Of a stretch of DNA of 14,591 nucleotides, positions 7,303 to 14,591 are shown one piece after another (position 1 is the first letter of the stretch; each line of letters opens with the position of its first letter). The position numbers and the translations under genes were made by a program. The notes under the pieces are model-generated. The model ran no database searches. It saw nothing but the letters and a program-made list of their open reading frames with translations, and was not told where the DNA came from. The stretch lies in assembly GCA_021636625.1 (NCBI GenBank), contig JAJWLX010000077.1:1-14591 (forward strand), written 5' to 3'. The stretch is from Prevotella sp. (GTDB lineage Bacteria; Bacteroidota; Bacteroidia; Bacteroidales; Bacteroidaceae).

Positions 7303-8313
7303 ATGAATGATGAATTTTATAACGAGGAATTCTTTTATTCACAAAATGGATGGCCTGCAGAAACTTATAAGTATTGTTCTTACTGGTTGGATTGTAAAGG
7401 GGAGGATTATAATCAGTTTATTCTCGTAACAAATAGTATTATCCCATATATAAGACTTGCAAAAAAAAGAGGAAATTGTATGTCACCATGTGGAGGCTCG
7501 TGTATACCTGCCACTGATGGCACTTTTGCTCAATACTCACAAGAAGAAAGGGAACGCCAAAATCCAAAAATCGCTTTTGGAATAGTTGCCGAATTCTTGC
7601 AAGCCTTGGAATACGATGATGTTATTAAAGATTATAAATATAGGGATGGTTATCAAAGAGAATATGTTTTTCAATCCTATTTAAATAAGTTTCAAGAGCG
7701 ATATTTACAAGAGCATTCAGGATTATCAGAAGAAGAAATTCCTTTAAATATTAAATTGAAGTCTTTTTATATAGACCATTTAAAACAGGAAGAAAAGAAT
7801 TGGAACAGATGTATAAAATTGAAGAATTATCCTCTGCTATATGATTATGCCAACAATTTGATTGTTCAGTATAAAACTTATGTTATGAATATAGCTAATA
7901 AGAATATTTATGTTGACAAAAAATATTCAGTATTTGACTTACGATATGTGGAAGATGCTGTAAGATTATACCCTGATGTTTTTAAACGTTTGGAGTCTGG
8001 TATAGATATATTTAACAAAAGAAAAGACTTGCGGCATGGTTTGGATGATATGAGGTTGGCACTTGAACTTTTATTAAAGCATCTTCTCTCAAACGAAAAA
8101 TCATTAGAGAATCAAAATAGTGATTTAGGCGTTTATTTAAAAAATGTTGGCATATCTAAAGAAATTTCAAATACTTTCATCCAAATAAAAAGACTCTATG
8201 AGACATTTCAAAATAATAATGTAAAGCATAATGATAATATTAATCCAAAGGAAGTTGAATATATTTACCAACAAACACTTTGCTTTATGAATTTATTATT
8301 GAAAGTTCAATAA
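7303..8313 (+). CDS. Unknown protein with CX3CX3C motif and Abi-C/HEPN-like C-terminus
   Basis: A 336-aa protein that I do not recognise as a named family. The N-terminal part has a conspicuous GNCMSPCGGSC segment with cysteines spaced CX3CX3C (59, 63, 67), plus Cys25 and Cys31 and several aromatic residues, suggesting a metal site. The middle is charged and helical. The C-terminal ~100 residues contain RLALELLLKH (251-260), a linker, then a helix leading to VKHNDN (307-312) and a last amphipathic helix. This pattern resembles the helical Abi-C/HEPN-like domains at the ends of abortive-infection proteins. An R-x4-H string (Arg240 to His245) exists but sits ahead of the first helix, so RNase activity is uncertain. 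It starts 1 bp after the HNH gene's stop and shares the A/T-rich composition, so it belongs to the RT-ATPase-HNH cassette. Confidence 0.72.
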   Translation: MNDEFYNEEFFYSQNGWPAETYKYCSYWLDCKGEDYNQFILVTNSIIPYIRLAKKRGNCMSPCGGSCIPATDGTFAQYSQEERERQNPKIAFGIVAEFLQALEYDDVIKDYKYRDGYQREYVFQSYLNKFQERYLQEHSGLSEEEIPLNIKLKSFYIDHLKQEEKNWNRCIKLKNYPLLYDYANNLIVQYKTYVMNIANKNIYVDKKYSVFDLRYVEDAVRLYPDVFKRLESGIDIFNKRKDLRHGLDDMRLALELLLKHLLSNEKSLENQNSDLGVYLKNVGISKEISNTFIQIKRLYETFQNNNVKHNDNINPKEVEYIYQQTLCFMNLLLKVQ

Positions 8314-8331
8314 AAGTACATATAAAAATCA

Positions 8332-9744
8332 ATGAACACAAACACTCAAATAGACAAGATAGATAAAGTACTCTCGAAAATATCGGGCAAGGAGATGAAA
8401 GCTTTTGTGTGGCAGTATGCAGCCACGCATGAGGACTTTGCTACGGCTTTGGTGGAAAAATATTGGAAGCCAGAGCGTGGTAACTACAAGGAACAGGTGG
8501 AAGCTTGCTTTGCTCATGCTGGTGTGTTGGGCGTGCGATTCGGATACCCCCAACTGGACTGGAGGAAGATAGAGCAAGACCTGGCTGCGATGATTAGGAA
8601 AGCCAAGAGCATGAAGAAGAAAGGTAATCTGATTGATGCAGCCTTGATAGCTGGATATGTGATAACTATCACTTGCCGAGAGTTCAAGCACGACCATCTA
8701 GCTTATACTCCTGCCAGATATGATGTTTGGGCAGAAGAAAACAAGGTCTTGAAAGGCATTGTCACCCAGTCGGCAGACATGGTGAGGGAGTTGCTGATCA
8801 ATAGTGATGAGATAGAGGAGGATTCTCGCTTGGGAATGCTTGGAGAAATAGCTGAACAATGCGAGGAAATTGGCGATAACTATTTTATGCGCTTTGAGTG
8901 GTTTGTGGATGAGGCAATGCCGTTGCTTTGCGGTGATGACGAAAAGGCGTATCTGGCTCATATCAGCAAGCGACTGAAAAACAAGAAAGAGAAATACTTC
9001 CATTATCGCTATTACATCCAAAAGGCTGATTACTGGTCAGCGCATGGGAAACGTGCTAAGGCAGAGAAGCTGATGTGGGAGAAACGTGATGATGAGAATA
9101 TCCGTGACCATTATATCGACTGCCTCATTGAATGGGGTGAGTATAAGAAGGCGGTAGAGGTGATAGACGATAACAAGGATGACTTTCACTCCTACTCCAA
9201 GAAATGGGAGGATAAAGTGGTGAAAGCATTGATACTATCAGGTGATAAGGATTGGCTGATAGAAGAATGCAAGAAACGATTTATCGTCAGTGGGTATCGA
9301 ATCAAATATTACAAGGCTCTGAAAGAGGTGATAGACAGAAAAGATTGGGCAGCCTTCTTTGATGAGCTTTGGAAAATGCCCGATTGGGAGCATGACTATG
9401 AGGATGCAGAAGCCAAGATCCTCATCAAGGAGGAACGGTTGGACTTGCTCAAAGATATGTTTGTGCATAAGCATTGGAACCTGTGGGAACTTTATCCGGA
9501 ATATATCAAGTATGTACCCAAGCAAGACCATGCCTTTGTGGGTGAGATACTATTCAAGGACATCAAGAGATTGGCTTTGCTCAAAGAAAAACCAAAGGAG
9601 TTCAACTGGTTGTTGGGACAAATAGAGAGGGTAATGAGAAAGTCTGCTACCGTAGATAAAATTATCAAGAATGGTATCAGACAGCTTATTGCGGATTATC
9701 CCGACAAATATTATTTCAAGAGTTATCTGGGAAGCATTTTGTAG
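8332..9744 (+). CDS. Alpha-helical solenoid-like protein of the helicase module
   Basis: A 470-aa soluble protein, almost wholly helical by composition (rich in Lys, Glu, Trp, Tyr, Leu), without enzyme motifs that I can see. Helix-turn-helix units of about 33-40 residues recur from about 190 on, for example around ADYWSAHGKRAKAEKLMWEK and LIEWGEYKKAVEVID, in the manner of TPR-like or alpha-solenoid scaffolds. From memory it resembles the helical C-terminal part of some Bacteroidetes SWIM zinc-finger proteins, but no CxC/CxH zinc motif is present here. It begins 18 bp after the preceding gene, yet its base composition is clearly less A/T-rich, so it seems to open a different module made with the two genes downstream. 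A protein- or nucleic-acid-binding scaffold is the likely role. Confidence 0.7.
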   Translation: MNTNTQIDKIDKVLSKISGKEMKAFVWQYAATHEDFATALVEKYWKPERGNYKEQVEACFAHAGVLGVRFGYPQLDWRKIEQDLAAMIRKAKSMKKKGNLIDAALIAGYVITITCREFKHDHLAYTPARYDVWAEENKVLKGIVTQSADMVRELLINSDEIEEDSRLGMLGEIAEQCEEIGDNYFMRFEWFVDEAMPLLCGDDEKAYLAHISKRLKNKKEKYFHYRYYIQKADYWSAHGKRAKAEKLMWEKRDDENIRDHYIDCLIEWGEYKKAVEVIDDNKDDFHSYSKKWEDKVVKALILSGDKDWLIEECKKRFIVSGYRIKYYKALKEVIDRKDWAAFFDELWKMPDWEHDYEDAEAKILIKEERLDLLKDMFVHKHWNLWELYPEYIKYVPKQDHAFVGEILFKDIKRLALLKEKPKEFNWLLGQIERVMRKSATVDKIIKNGIRQLIADYPDKYYFKSYLGSIL

Positions 9745-9786
9745 TAATGTTGAGTGTTGAATGTTAAGTGTTGAATGTTTAATGTT
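9745..9786. repeat. Six tandem heptamers, consensus NARTGTT
   Basis: Immediately after the TAG stop of the solenoid gene come six uninterrupted 7-bp units: TAATGTT, GAGTGTT, GAATGTT, AAGTGTT, GAATGTT, TAATGTT. Positions 2 and 4-7 of the unit are invariant. The array fills most of the 62-bp gap before the 9807 gene, ending 20 bp before its ATG. Such heptamer tracts are recurrent between genes in Bacteroidetes; unit number may vary by slippage. It holds no gene and no clear hairpin. Confidence 0.8.
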
Positions 9787-9806
9787 GATTTTTTAAGGCT
9801 AATATT

Positions 9807-11360
9807 ATGACAAGAGAAGAATTTGCTGAGAGATGGCAGCAACAGCATTATCCTACAATGGATTTACGGGCTGAGGTGCCTTTCTATTACGATATATATC
9901 AAAGGGTTTGCTCCGTTGCGAAAGATGGAAGCAAGAAAATCAATGAGTTTTATGTCATCCAGATACTGTTGTATGTGGAGAACATGGGACATCTGAAGTT
10001 GGACGGCGTATATGCCCAGCTGTATCGCCGTTCGGAAGATATGGTGGGACATTGGTGTGGACTGATGGAGTTGTCTGCTGCAACAGTGAACGCAGTGAAG
10101 ATGATTGTGGGTGAAGCCATTGGAAAAGCACCAGAGAGCGGTCTGGTGAAATGGGTTCAAAAGAGCGTGGCATCTCATGATTTCAACGAATTGAAGTCTG
10201 TGGCTTTGTTCTTTGCCCATGCTGACTTGGCTGTCGGTTTGCTCTTTCCGAACAGTCATTACCGGCAAGAGGTATATCTGCAACTCTTCAATGAGGATAG
10301 CAGAATTGCATCCAACATGGTGTCCTCAGACTTTGCTTTCAACTGGAAGGATAAGGAGGGAGTAACGGTGATGCAACGCCTTGGTCATTGCTTTGAGCGA
10401 ATGGGAAATGCGGTTACGTCACATTCCCTTTCCACTATCCGAGGTATTCGATTGGACTGTTACCGTGTGGTGGCATCGAAGGATGGCAGGTTGACCTTGA
10501 TGAACAAGGATAACGAGCAGTACGCTCCTGTTGTTGTCACGACTCCTATTCCTGATGGACATCAGGATATGTGCCTTATCTGCCAGATGGTGGGATGGAA
10601 TGGCGAGTATTATATCAATGGTTCTGGCATGTGGATGGACATAGCTGTCTATAATAGATGGGACAACAAGAAACTATGGGATGGTATCGAGGAGGATGAG
10701 CGTGATGACTGTTCTTGCTCCTATTTCACTACTCCTTCAGGTGAGCATGTGAGTTGTTATGAGGATGCTTATGGCGAGGAAGATCCTGATGTGATTTCAG
10801 ATTTCGATTTATGGGGAAATCTGGATTTCAATCTTGGTGAGGATCCTATTGAGGCGGAAGCAGCAAGGAAGCGGAAGCGTAACAGAGAGGAAGGTCGAAA
10901 GCAACCGAATTACAAGTACAAGCCTACGGGTAAGAGTCCTTCACAATATTTTGTAAGAAAAATCAACGAGGTGTTTAAGTGGACGGTGGAGGATTCCACT
11001 GACCTCAACTATGGTCTGCGTGTGCTGGAGGGCTGGATGAAGCAAGCGCATGTTTATCTAGAAGGCAACAACTATGCTTATGCTAATTTTATCGCCTCTT
11101 CTATTGTCTTTAGTGGTGCCAACTACTCAGATTGGTATATCGCTGACTATCCGAAACAGGCTACTCGCATGAAGAAGATTGTACGTGATGGCTATGAAGT
11201 GGTAATGGAGACATTACCACACGACCCATCCAACTGGAGAGAAGCCTTTGCGAAGATGCTGAAGCAATTGAAGTCTTATGGTTGGGAGATTTTCAAATGC
11301 AAAGGGACTTTTGACCTTGATAAAGCTATCAAGGATGTTGAGAATCTATTGAAAAAATAA
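9807..11360 (+). CDS. 517-aa protein of unknown function in the helicase module
   Basis: I do not recognise this family. The N-terminal ~190 residues are helical and hydrophobic in patches (ATVNAVKMIVGEAIG, VALFFAHADLAVGLLF). Residues about 215-290 look like beta strands (RLDCYRVVASKDGRLTLM, YAPVVVTTPIP, GEYYINGSGMWMDIAVY), compatible with an SH3-like barrel or WG-like sheet. An acidic linker (EEDPDVISDFDLWGNLDFN) is followed by a very basic stretch beginning RKRKR at 354-358, a possible nucleic-acid contact. The last ~130 residues are helical again. No catalytic motif is evident. ATG at 9807 has only a weak AAGG upstream. The gene ends 10 bp before the helicase gene, so it is probably a helicase partner; any enzymatic role is unsupported. 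Confidence 0.7.
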   Translation: MTREEFAERWQQQHYPTMDLRAEVPFYYDIYQRVCSVAKDGSKKINEFYVIQILLYVENMGHLKLDGVYAQLYRRSEDMVGHWCGLMELSAATVNAVKMIVGEAIGKAPESGLVKWVQKSVASHDFNELKSVALFFAHADLAVGLLFPNSHYRQEVYLQLFNEDSRIASNMVSSDFAFNWKDKEGVTVMQRLGHCFERMGNAVTSHSLSTIRGIRLDCYRVVASKDGRLTLMNKDNEQYAPVVVTTPIPDGHQDMCLICQMVGWNGEYYINGSGMWMDIAVYNRWDNKKLWDGIEEDERDDCSCSYFTTPSGEHVSCYEDAYGEEDPDVISDFDLWGNLDFNLGEDPIEAEAARKRKRNREEGRKQPNYKYKPTGKSPSQYFVRKINEVFKWTVEDSTDLNYGLRVLEGWMKQAHVYLEGNNYAYANFIASSIVFSGANYSDWYIADYPKQATRMKKIVRDGYEVVMETLPHDPSNWREAFAKMLKQLKSYGWEIFKCKGTFDLDKAIKDVENLLKK

Positions 11361-11370
11361 TTTCTTTGGA

Positions 11371-13617
11371 ATGAAGGAAATCAAGCTATTTGATTATCAA
11401 GAGGATATGAAGGAACGGATTGAGAAGGCGTTGCACCTTCATCGGTCCGTAATGGCACAAATGCCTACTGGTACAGGTAAGACCTATCTGTTAACAGCAG
11501 TCATAGACTCTTTCGTGAGCAACAATCCAATGGAGAAAGTATGGATAGTTGCCCATAGAAGAGAGCTTGTGTCGCAGATAGACGAAACCGTAAGAAAGTT
11601 CCACTCCTATTCCGCATCAAACACCTCTTCCCTATTGTCTTCCGTCAAGGCTGTGTCGATACAATGGTTGTCGAAGCACTATGACAAGATAGAGGAAGAA
11701 CCAGGAATGATTGTGATTGACGAGGCGCACCATGCCCTTGCTAAGACCTATAAGGAGATGTGGGAGAGATTCCCGAATGCTAAGTTCCTGGGACTGACGG
11801 CTACACCTTGCCGATTGAATGGTAAGGGTTTTACAGATCTGTTTGACGTCTTGGTGCAGTCGTGGAGTGTTCCTGAGTTTATCAGCAAGGGAAGATTGGC
11901 AACATACGATTTTGTGAGCATCAAATCGGATGGTGTGACGCAACGGCTCATCGATTCCTTGCAGAAGCGAGGGGCAGATGGTGACTACCAGAACAAGGAA
12001 ATGGATATGCTGTTGAATAAAAAGCCGAGCATCGAAAGGCTCTATCGGAGTTTGGAAGAATTTGGTAAAGACAGAAAGGGCATCGTATATGCTATCAATA
12101 TCAGTCATGCTCAGAAAATCACAAAACTGTATCAGGAACATGGCGTGAAAGCCATAGCCATAGACTCGAAGACTCCTGCCACGGAAAGACAGCAAGACAT
12201 TGATGCCTTCAAGAAAGGTGACATCCAAGTACTCGTGAATGTGGACATCTTCTCGGAGGGATTTGACTGTCCGAATGTGGAGTTTGTACAGTTGGCACGA
12301 CCAACGCTGTCGCTTGCCAAGTATCTGCAGATGGTGGGACGAGGATTGCGAGTGGCTAAAGGAAAGAAGAACTGCGTGATTATAGATAACGTGGGACTAT
12401 ATCGGGTATTTGGGTTGCCATCGCAAGTATGGAACTGGAAGGCTACATTTGAAGGAAGATTGAGATACAGCAGGAAGAAGGAGACTCCGAAAGAAAGAGA
12501 TTTCTTCTTGATGTACGGAAAGCAAGAAACTATGCCTATTGGTCAAGACTCTGAAATGATGATGGTGATGAGCCATGAGGAACTGATGCAGTCATTGCAG
12601 TATCGGGAGTTTGTTGATCGCAATGATGATTTTGCCATCGTCAAGTTGAATGATGGAAAGATGACGGTGGTAAACCGCCAAGGCGAACAGGTGATAGAAC
12701 CAGGCAACTATTATGACATGAAGTTCTTGCAAGGTAATATCTTATCCTATCGACCTCGCAGAAAGACTGTTTGTTACTACGACCTCTTAGCGAGAGTTGT
12801 CATAGACGAGGACATTCATGCGAAAGATGCTCCCGAGGTAATCACCATCAATAAATGGGAGTTCGTCGAATATAATGGTCTCTTCAGATCTCGTACCTAC
12901 GAGTACTTTGCTTTACCTTTTCGCCCTTCCCAATATGACCTATGGAATTATGGATATTATTTGATCTACAACTTTCAACGCTCTACAGCCAGTGGTTGTC
13001 AGGAATGGATATATAAAGAGGAGGATGGCGGCTCTATGCGTATGTATAAAGAAAACAGTGAAAAGGTTTGTTTTTTACGTAGCGACCATACTCATGTATA
13101 TTGGCTGTGTGCCGACCTATACGACAGTGGCATAGTGGTCATGGACAGCCATGAGGATTATTACTACGTTGACTCCAACTTGAAAAAGACCTATATAGGT
13201 TGCAATCAACCCAAAACAGAAAGCGAAAATTTGATGGTTGCGATGCCTCGGCTTGGCAAAGAGGTCTATGAGCGAGAAATGAAGCGCAGGAAAAAGCAAG
13301 AGGAACAGGAGTTGGAGCTTATGCACGAGAAGTCGGAAGCAGGACATGTGGAATTGTATCAAGCAGGAAAAAAATGGGGTGTGAAGGTAGATGGTAAAGT
13401 TATCGTGCCACCCCTCTACCACAGTATAGCGCAACCAGTCGGTGCCTATTGCGCCTTTGAACAGATTCCCCAACATTGGGGCGTTATGACATTGAAAGGA
13501 AAAGTGATTGTTGATGCCAAATATGAGAAGGTAGAGATTCGTGACAATGGAATCGCCGTGGTAACAGGCATCACGGGTAAAACACAGACAATCAAACTTT
13601 TAAAGGTAAAAGGGTAA
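11371..13617 (+). CDS. SF2 DEAH-box helicase with C-terminal WG repeats
   Basis: A 748-aa protein. The first ~350 residues are a superfamily 2 helicase of the ResIII/SSL2 type: motif I MPTGTGKT (31-38), motif Ia around WIVAHRRELV, motif II DEAHH (117-121), motif III TATP (143-146) and motif VI QMVGRGLR (320-327). All key residues are intact, so ATP-driven strand or protein displacement on nucleic acid is expected. The C-terminal half is not a helicase accessory domain but beta-rich with WG repeats: AGKKWGVKVDGKVIVPPLY (Trp669-Gly670) and HWGVMTLKGKVIVDAKY (Trp703-Gly704). A weaker copy lies near 421-444 (DGKMTVVNRQGEQVIEP). A basic, Glu-rich helix of about 30 residues, possibly coiled-coil, sits just before the main WG pair. 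Last gene of the run, followed by a terminator. Defence role is inferred from context. Confidence 0.85.
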   Translation: MKEIKLFDYQEDMKERIEKALHLHRSVMAQMPTGTGKTYLLTAVIDSFVSNNPMEKVWIVAHRRELVSQIDETVRKFHSYSASNTSSLLSSVKAVSIQWLSKHYDKIEEEPGMIVIDEAHHALAKTYKEMWERFPNAKFLGLTATPCRLNGKGFTDLFDVLVQSWSVPEFISKGRLATYDFVSIKSDGVTQRLIDSLQKRGADGDYQNKEMDMLLNKKPSIERLYRSLEEFGKDRKGIVYAINISHAQKITKLYQEHGVKAIAIDSKTPATERQQDIDAFKKGDIQVLVNVDIFSEGFDCPNVEFVQLARPTLSLAKYLQMVGRGLRVAKGKKNCVIIDNVGLYRVFGLPSQVWNWKATFEGRLRYSRKKETPKERDFFLMYGKQETMPIGQDSEMMMVMSHEELMQSLQYREFVDRNDDFAIVKLNDGKMTVVNRQGEQVIEPGNYYDMKFLQGNILSYRPRRKTVCYYDLLARVVIDEDIHAKDAPEVITINKWEFVEYNGLFRSRTYEYFALPFRPSQYDLWNYGYYLIYNFQRSTASGCQEWIYKEEDGGSMRMYKENSEKVCFLRSDHTHVYWLCADLYDSGIVVMDSHEDYYYVDSNLKKTYIGCNQPKTESENLMVAMPRLGKEVYEREMKRRKKQEEQELELMHEKSEAGHVELYQAGKKWGVKVDGKVIVPPLYHSIAQPVGAYCAFEQIPQHWGVMTLKGKVIVDAKYEKVEIRDNGIAVVTGITGKTQTIKLLKVKG

Positions 13618-13627
13618 AAAAGTAAAA
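13604..13627. repeat. Three tandem octamers spanning the helicase stop codon
   Basis: AGGTAAAA (13604-13611), GGGTAAAA (13612-13619) and AAGTAAAA (13620-13627) follow one another with period 8, and a decayed fourth unit GAATAAGC follows. The TAA stop of the helicase gene (13615-13617) lies inside the second unit, so the last codons of the gene are repeat-derived. Confidence 0.6.
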
Positions 13628-13653
13628 GAATAAGCTCATGCCGAGCATACTAA

Positions 13654-13693
13654 AAAACTCGGGATGCTTCTATTTTGAAACATCCCGAGTTTT
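13654..13693. terminator. Bidirectional rho-independent terminator
   Basis: AAAACTCGGGATG (13654-13666) and CATCCCGAGTTTT (13681-13693) form a perfect 13-bp stem around a 14-nt loop, in which TTC/GAA (13668-13670 with 13677-13679) can add three more pairs. A-rich sequence on the left arm and T-rich sequence after the right arm give a U-tract on either strand. It sits between the 3' ends of two convergent genes, so it should end both the eight-gene island transcript and the right-hand permease transcript. Confidence 0.88.
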
Positions 13694-13728
13694 CTATATC
13701 TTTTTTATTTATGCCTTACTGATATCTT

Positions 13729-14591
13729 TTATGCTTCCTGCTTCTTATAACCCACAAGTCCGTACCAGAGGATGACAAACTCACAGATGAGAGGAACGAG
13801 CCAGGTGAACTGCCATGAACCGATATAATCGGCAAGCAAACCCTGAAGCACAGGGAAGACTGCACCGCCGAAAACACCCATCATAAACACACCCGAAGCC
13901 TTGGAGGTATATTCCTTCAAGCCATCAACAGCCAAGGTGAAGATGCAACTCCACATCACACTATGGAACAATCCCACAGCCGCCATCAGCCAGAGATTCT
14001 CTGTAAACATGGAAACAGACATCAATGCGATTGCCGCCACCGTAACAGTGATGAGCATAGGGCGAGGAGCCACATTCTTCAAAGCGGCAGAAACCATTCT
14101 GCCAATCATGAATCCACCCCAATAGAGCGTGGCAAGAAGGGCTGGCGAAAGATTGTAACCATGACCCATCAGATCCATCGCATGGAGATTCATATTGTTA
14201 CCGATTCCCACCTCGGTTCCCACATAGAAGAAGATGGTAATCACACCATATTTCAAATGGCGGAACGACCAGATGCTGCGCTTCTTTGCATTCATGCCAT
14301 CACCCCCAGAAGTGGTCTTTTCAGATTCTGCATCATGGCTTTCCTCTCTTGTACCCTCAATATCAGGAAGATTTGCTTTGGAAGTGCTCCATGTGGTAAA
14401 GGCGATGATAAGCATCATTACCAGAAAAGGAATGGTGAGCTGATCGGCTGAAACACTATCCAGAGACACACCTGCAAACATCACGCCCGTCACAAAGAAA
14501 GGAGCAATGGTAGTACCGAATGAATTCACCGCACAGGTGAAGTTCATGCGCTGCACCGGTTGAGTGCCCGGCAAAGGATAGGCAGCTATGT
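13729..14591 (-). CDS. Sugar permease, MFS (GluP/FucP family), 5' end outside window
   Basis: About 287 residues of the C-terminal part of an MFS glucose/galactose-type symporter on the minus strand. The frame stays open to the window edge (upstream residues read IAAYPLPGTQPVQRMNF), so the TTG at 14574 is not a real start and the N-terminus is missing. QRMNFTCAVNSFGTTIAPFF is the family's characteristic segment before a transmembrane helix. A charged loop (about 75 residues in, TREESHDAESEKTTSGGDG) separates the two six-helix bundles, and hydrophobic helices follow up to the end GYKKQEA. Likely role: proton-coupled hexose uptake in the inner membrane. It is related to but clearly diverged from the left-flank permease, so the two are not a duplicated target site. 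It converges on the island and shares its terminator. Confidence 0.87.
   Translation of the reverse strand, partial: IAAYPLPGTQPVQRMNFTCAVNSFGTTIAPFFVTGVMFAGVSLDSVSADQLTIPFLVMMLIIAFTTWSTSKANLPDIEGTREESHDAESEKTTSGGDGMNAKKRSIWSFRHLKYGVITIFFYVGTEVGIGNNMNLHAMDLMGHGYNLSPALLATLYWGGFMIGRMVSAALKNVAPRPMLITVTVAAIALMSVSMFTENLWLMAAVGLFHSVMWSCIFTLAVDGLKEYTSKASGVFMMGVFGGAVFPVLQGLLADYIGSWQFTWLVPLICEFVILWYGLVGYKKQEA

Noticed and set aside
9745..9786. CRISPR array
   Set aside because: Seven-base contiguous units with no spacers; no cas genes.
13963..14451. 162-codon open frame on the plus strand within the right-hand permease
   Set aside because: Antisense to a clear MFS gene; His/Arg-rich sequence typical of a shadow frame.
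1..14591. Island inserted into one permease gene, splitting it into two halves
   Set aside because: Both flanks contain C-terminal parts, on opposite strands and clearly diverged, so they are two different genes converging on the island.

Overview
The window looks like a chromosomal stretch of a Bacteroidales bacterium, most likely Prevotella/Segatella. Reasons: two FucP/GluP-type sugar permeases, start codons with little Shine-Dalgarno sequence, a TAnnTTTG-type -7 box, and the kinds of short palindromic and tandem intergenic repeats seen in that group. The genus is inferred; no rRNA or species marker is present.

Layout. The left edge (1-530) is the 3' half of a fucose permease gene (fucP), reading rightward. 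It is followed by a 436-bp non-coding gap holding two diverged copies of a ~95-bp palindromic repeat unit and a candidate promoter. From 967 to 13617 eight genes lie head to tail on the + strand with very small gaps. A strong, apparently bidirectional terminator hairpin (13654-13693) ends this run. It also ends a convergent second sugar permease gene of the GluP/FucP family that runs off the right edge (13729-14591, - strand).

The eight-gene run is an accessory defence-type island built from two modules. Module 1 (967-8313) is visibly A/T-rich. It encodes (i) an RT of the 'unknown group' (UG) type fused to a nitrilase-like domain with an intact Glu-Lys-Cys triad, which is the layout of defence-associated RT type 1 (DRT1); (ii) a multi-pass membrane protein; (iii) an ABC/SMC-type AAA ATPase with a long N-terminal extension; (iv) a zinc-finger HNH nuclease overlapping it by 14 bp, so that iii+iv look like a Septu PtuA/PtuB pair; and (v) an unknown protein with a CX3CX3C motif and an Abi-C/HEPN-like C-terminus. 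Module 2 (8332-13617) is less A/T-rich. It encodes an alpha-helical solenoid-like protein, a 517-aa protein of unknown function, and an SF2 DEAH helicase with a C-terminal WG-repeat region.

The best candidate for something undescribed is the five-gene cassette 967-8313. A non-retron, nitrilase-fused RT sits directly in operon with a PtuA/PtuB-like ATPase-HNH pair, a pairing otherwise known from Ec78-type retrons. Whether this is one system or a DRT1 stacked on a Septu-like system cannot be decided from sequence alone. The downstream helicase trio is a second candidate.
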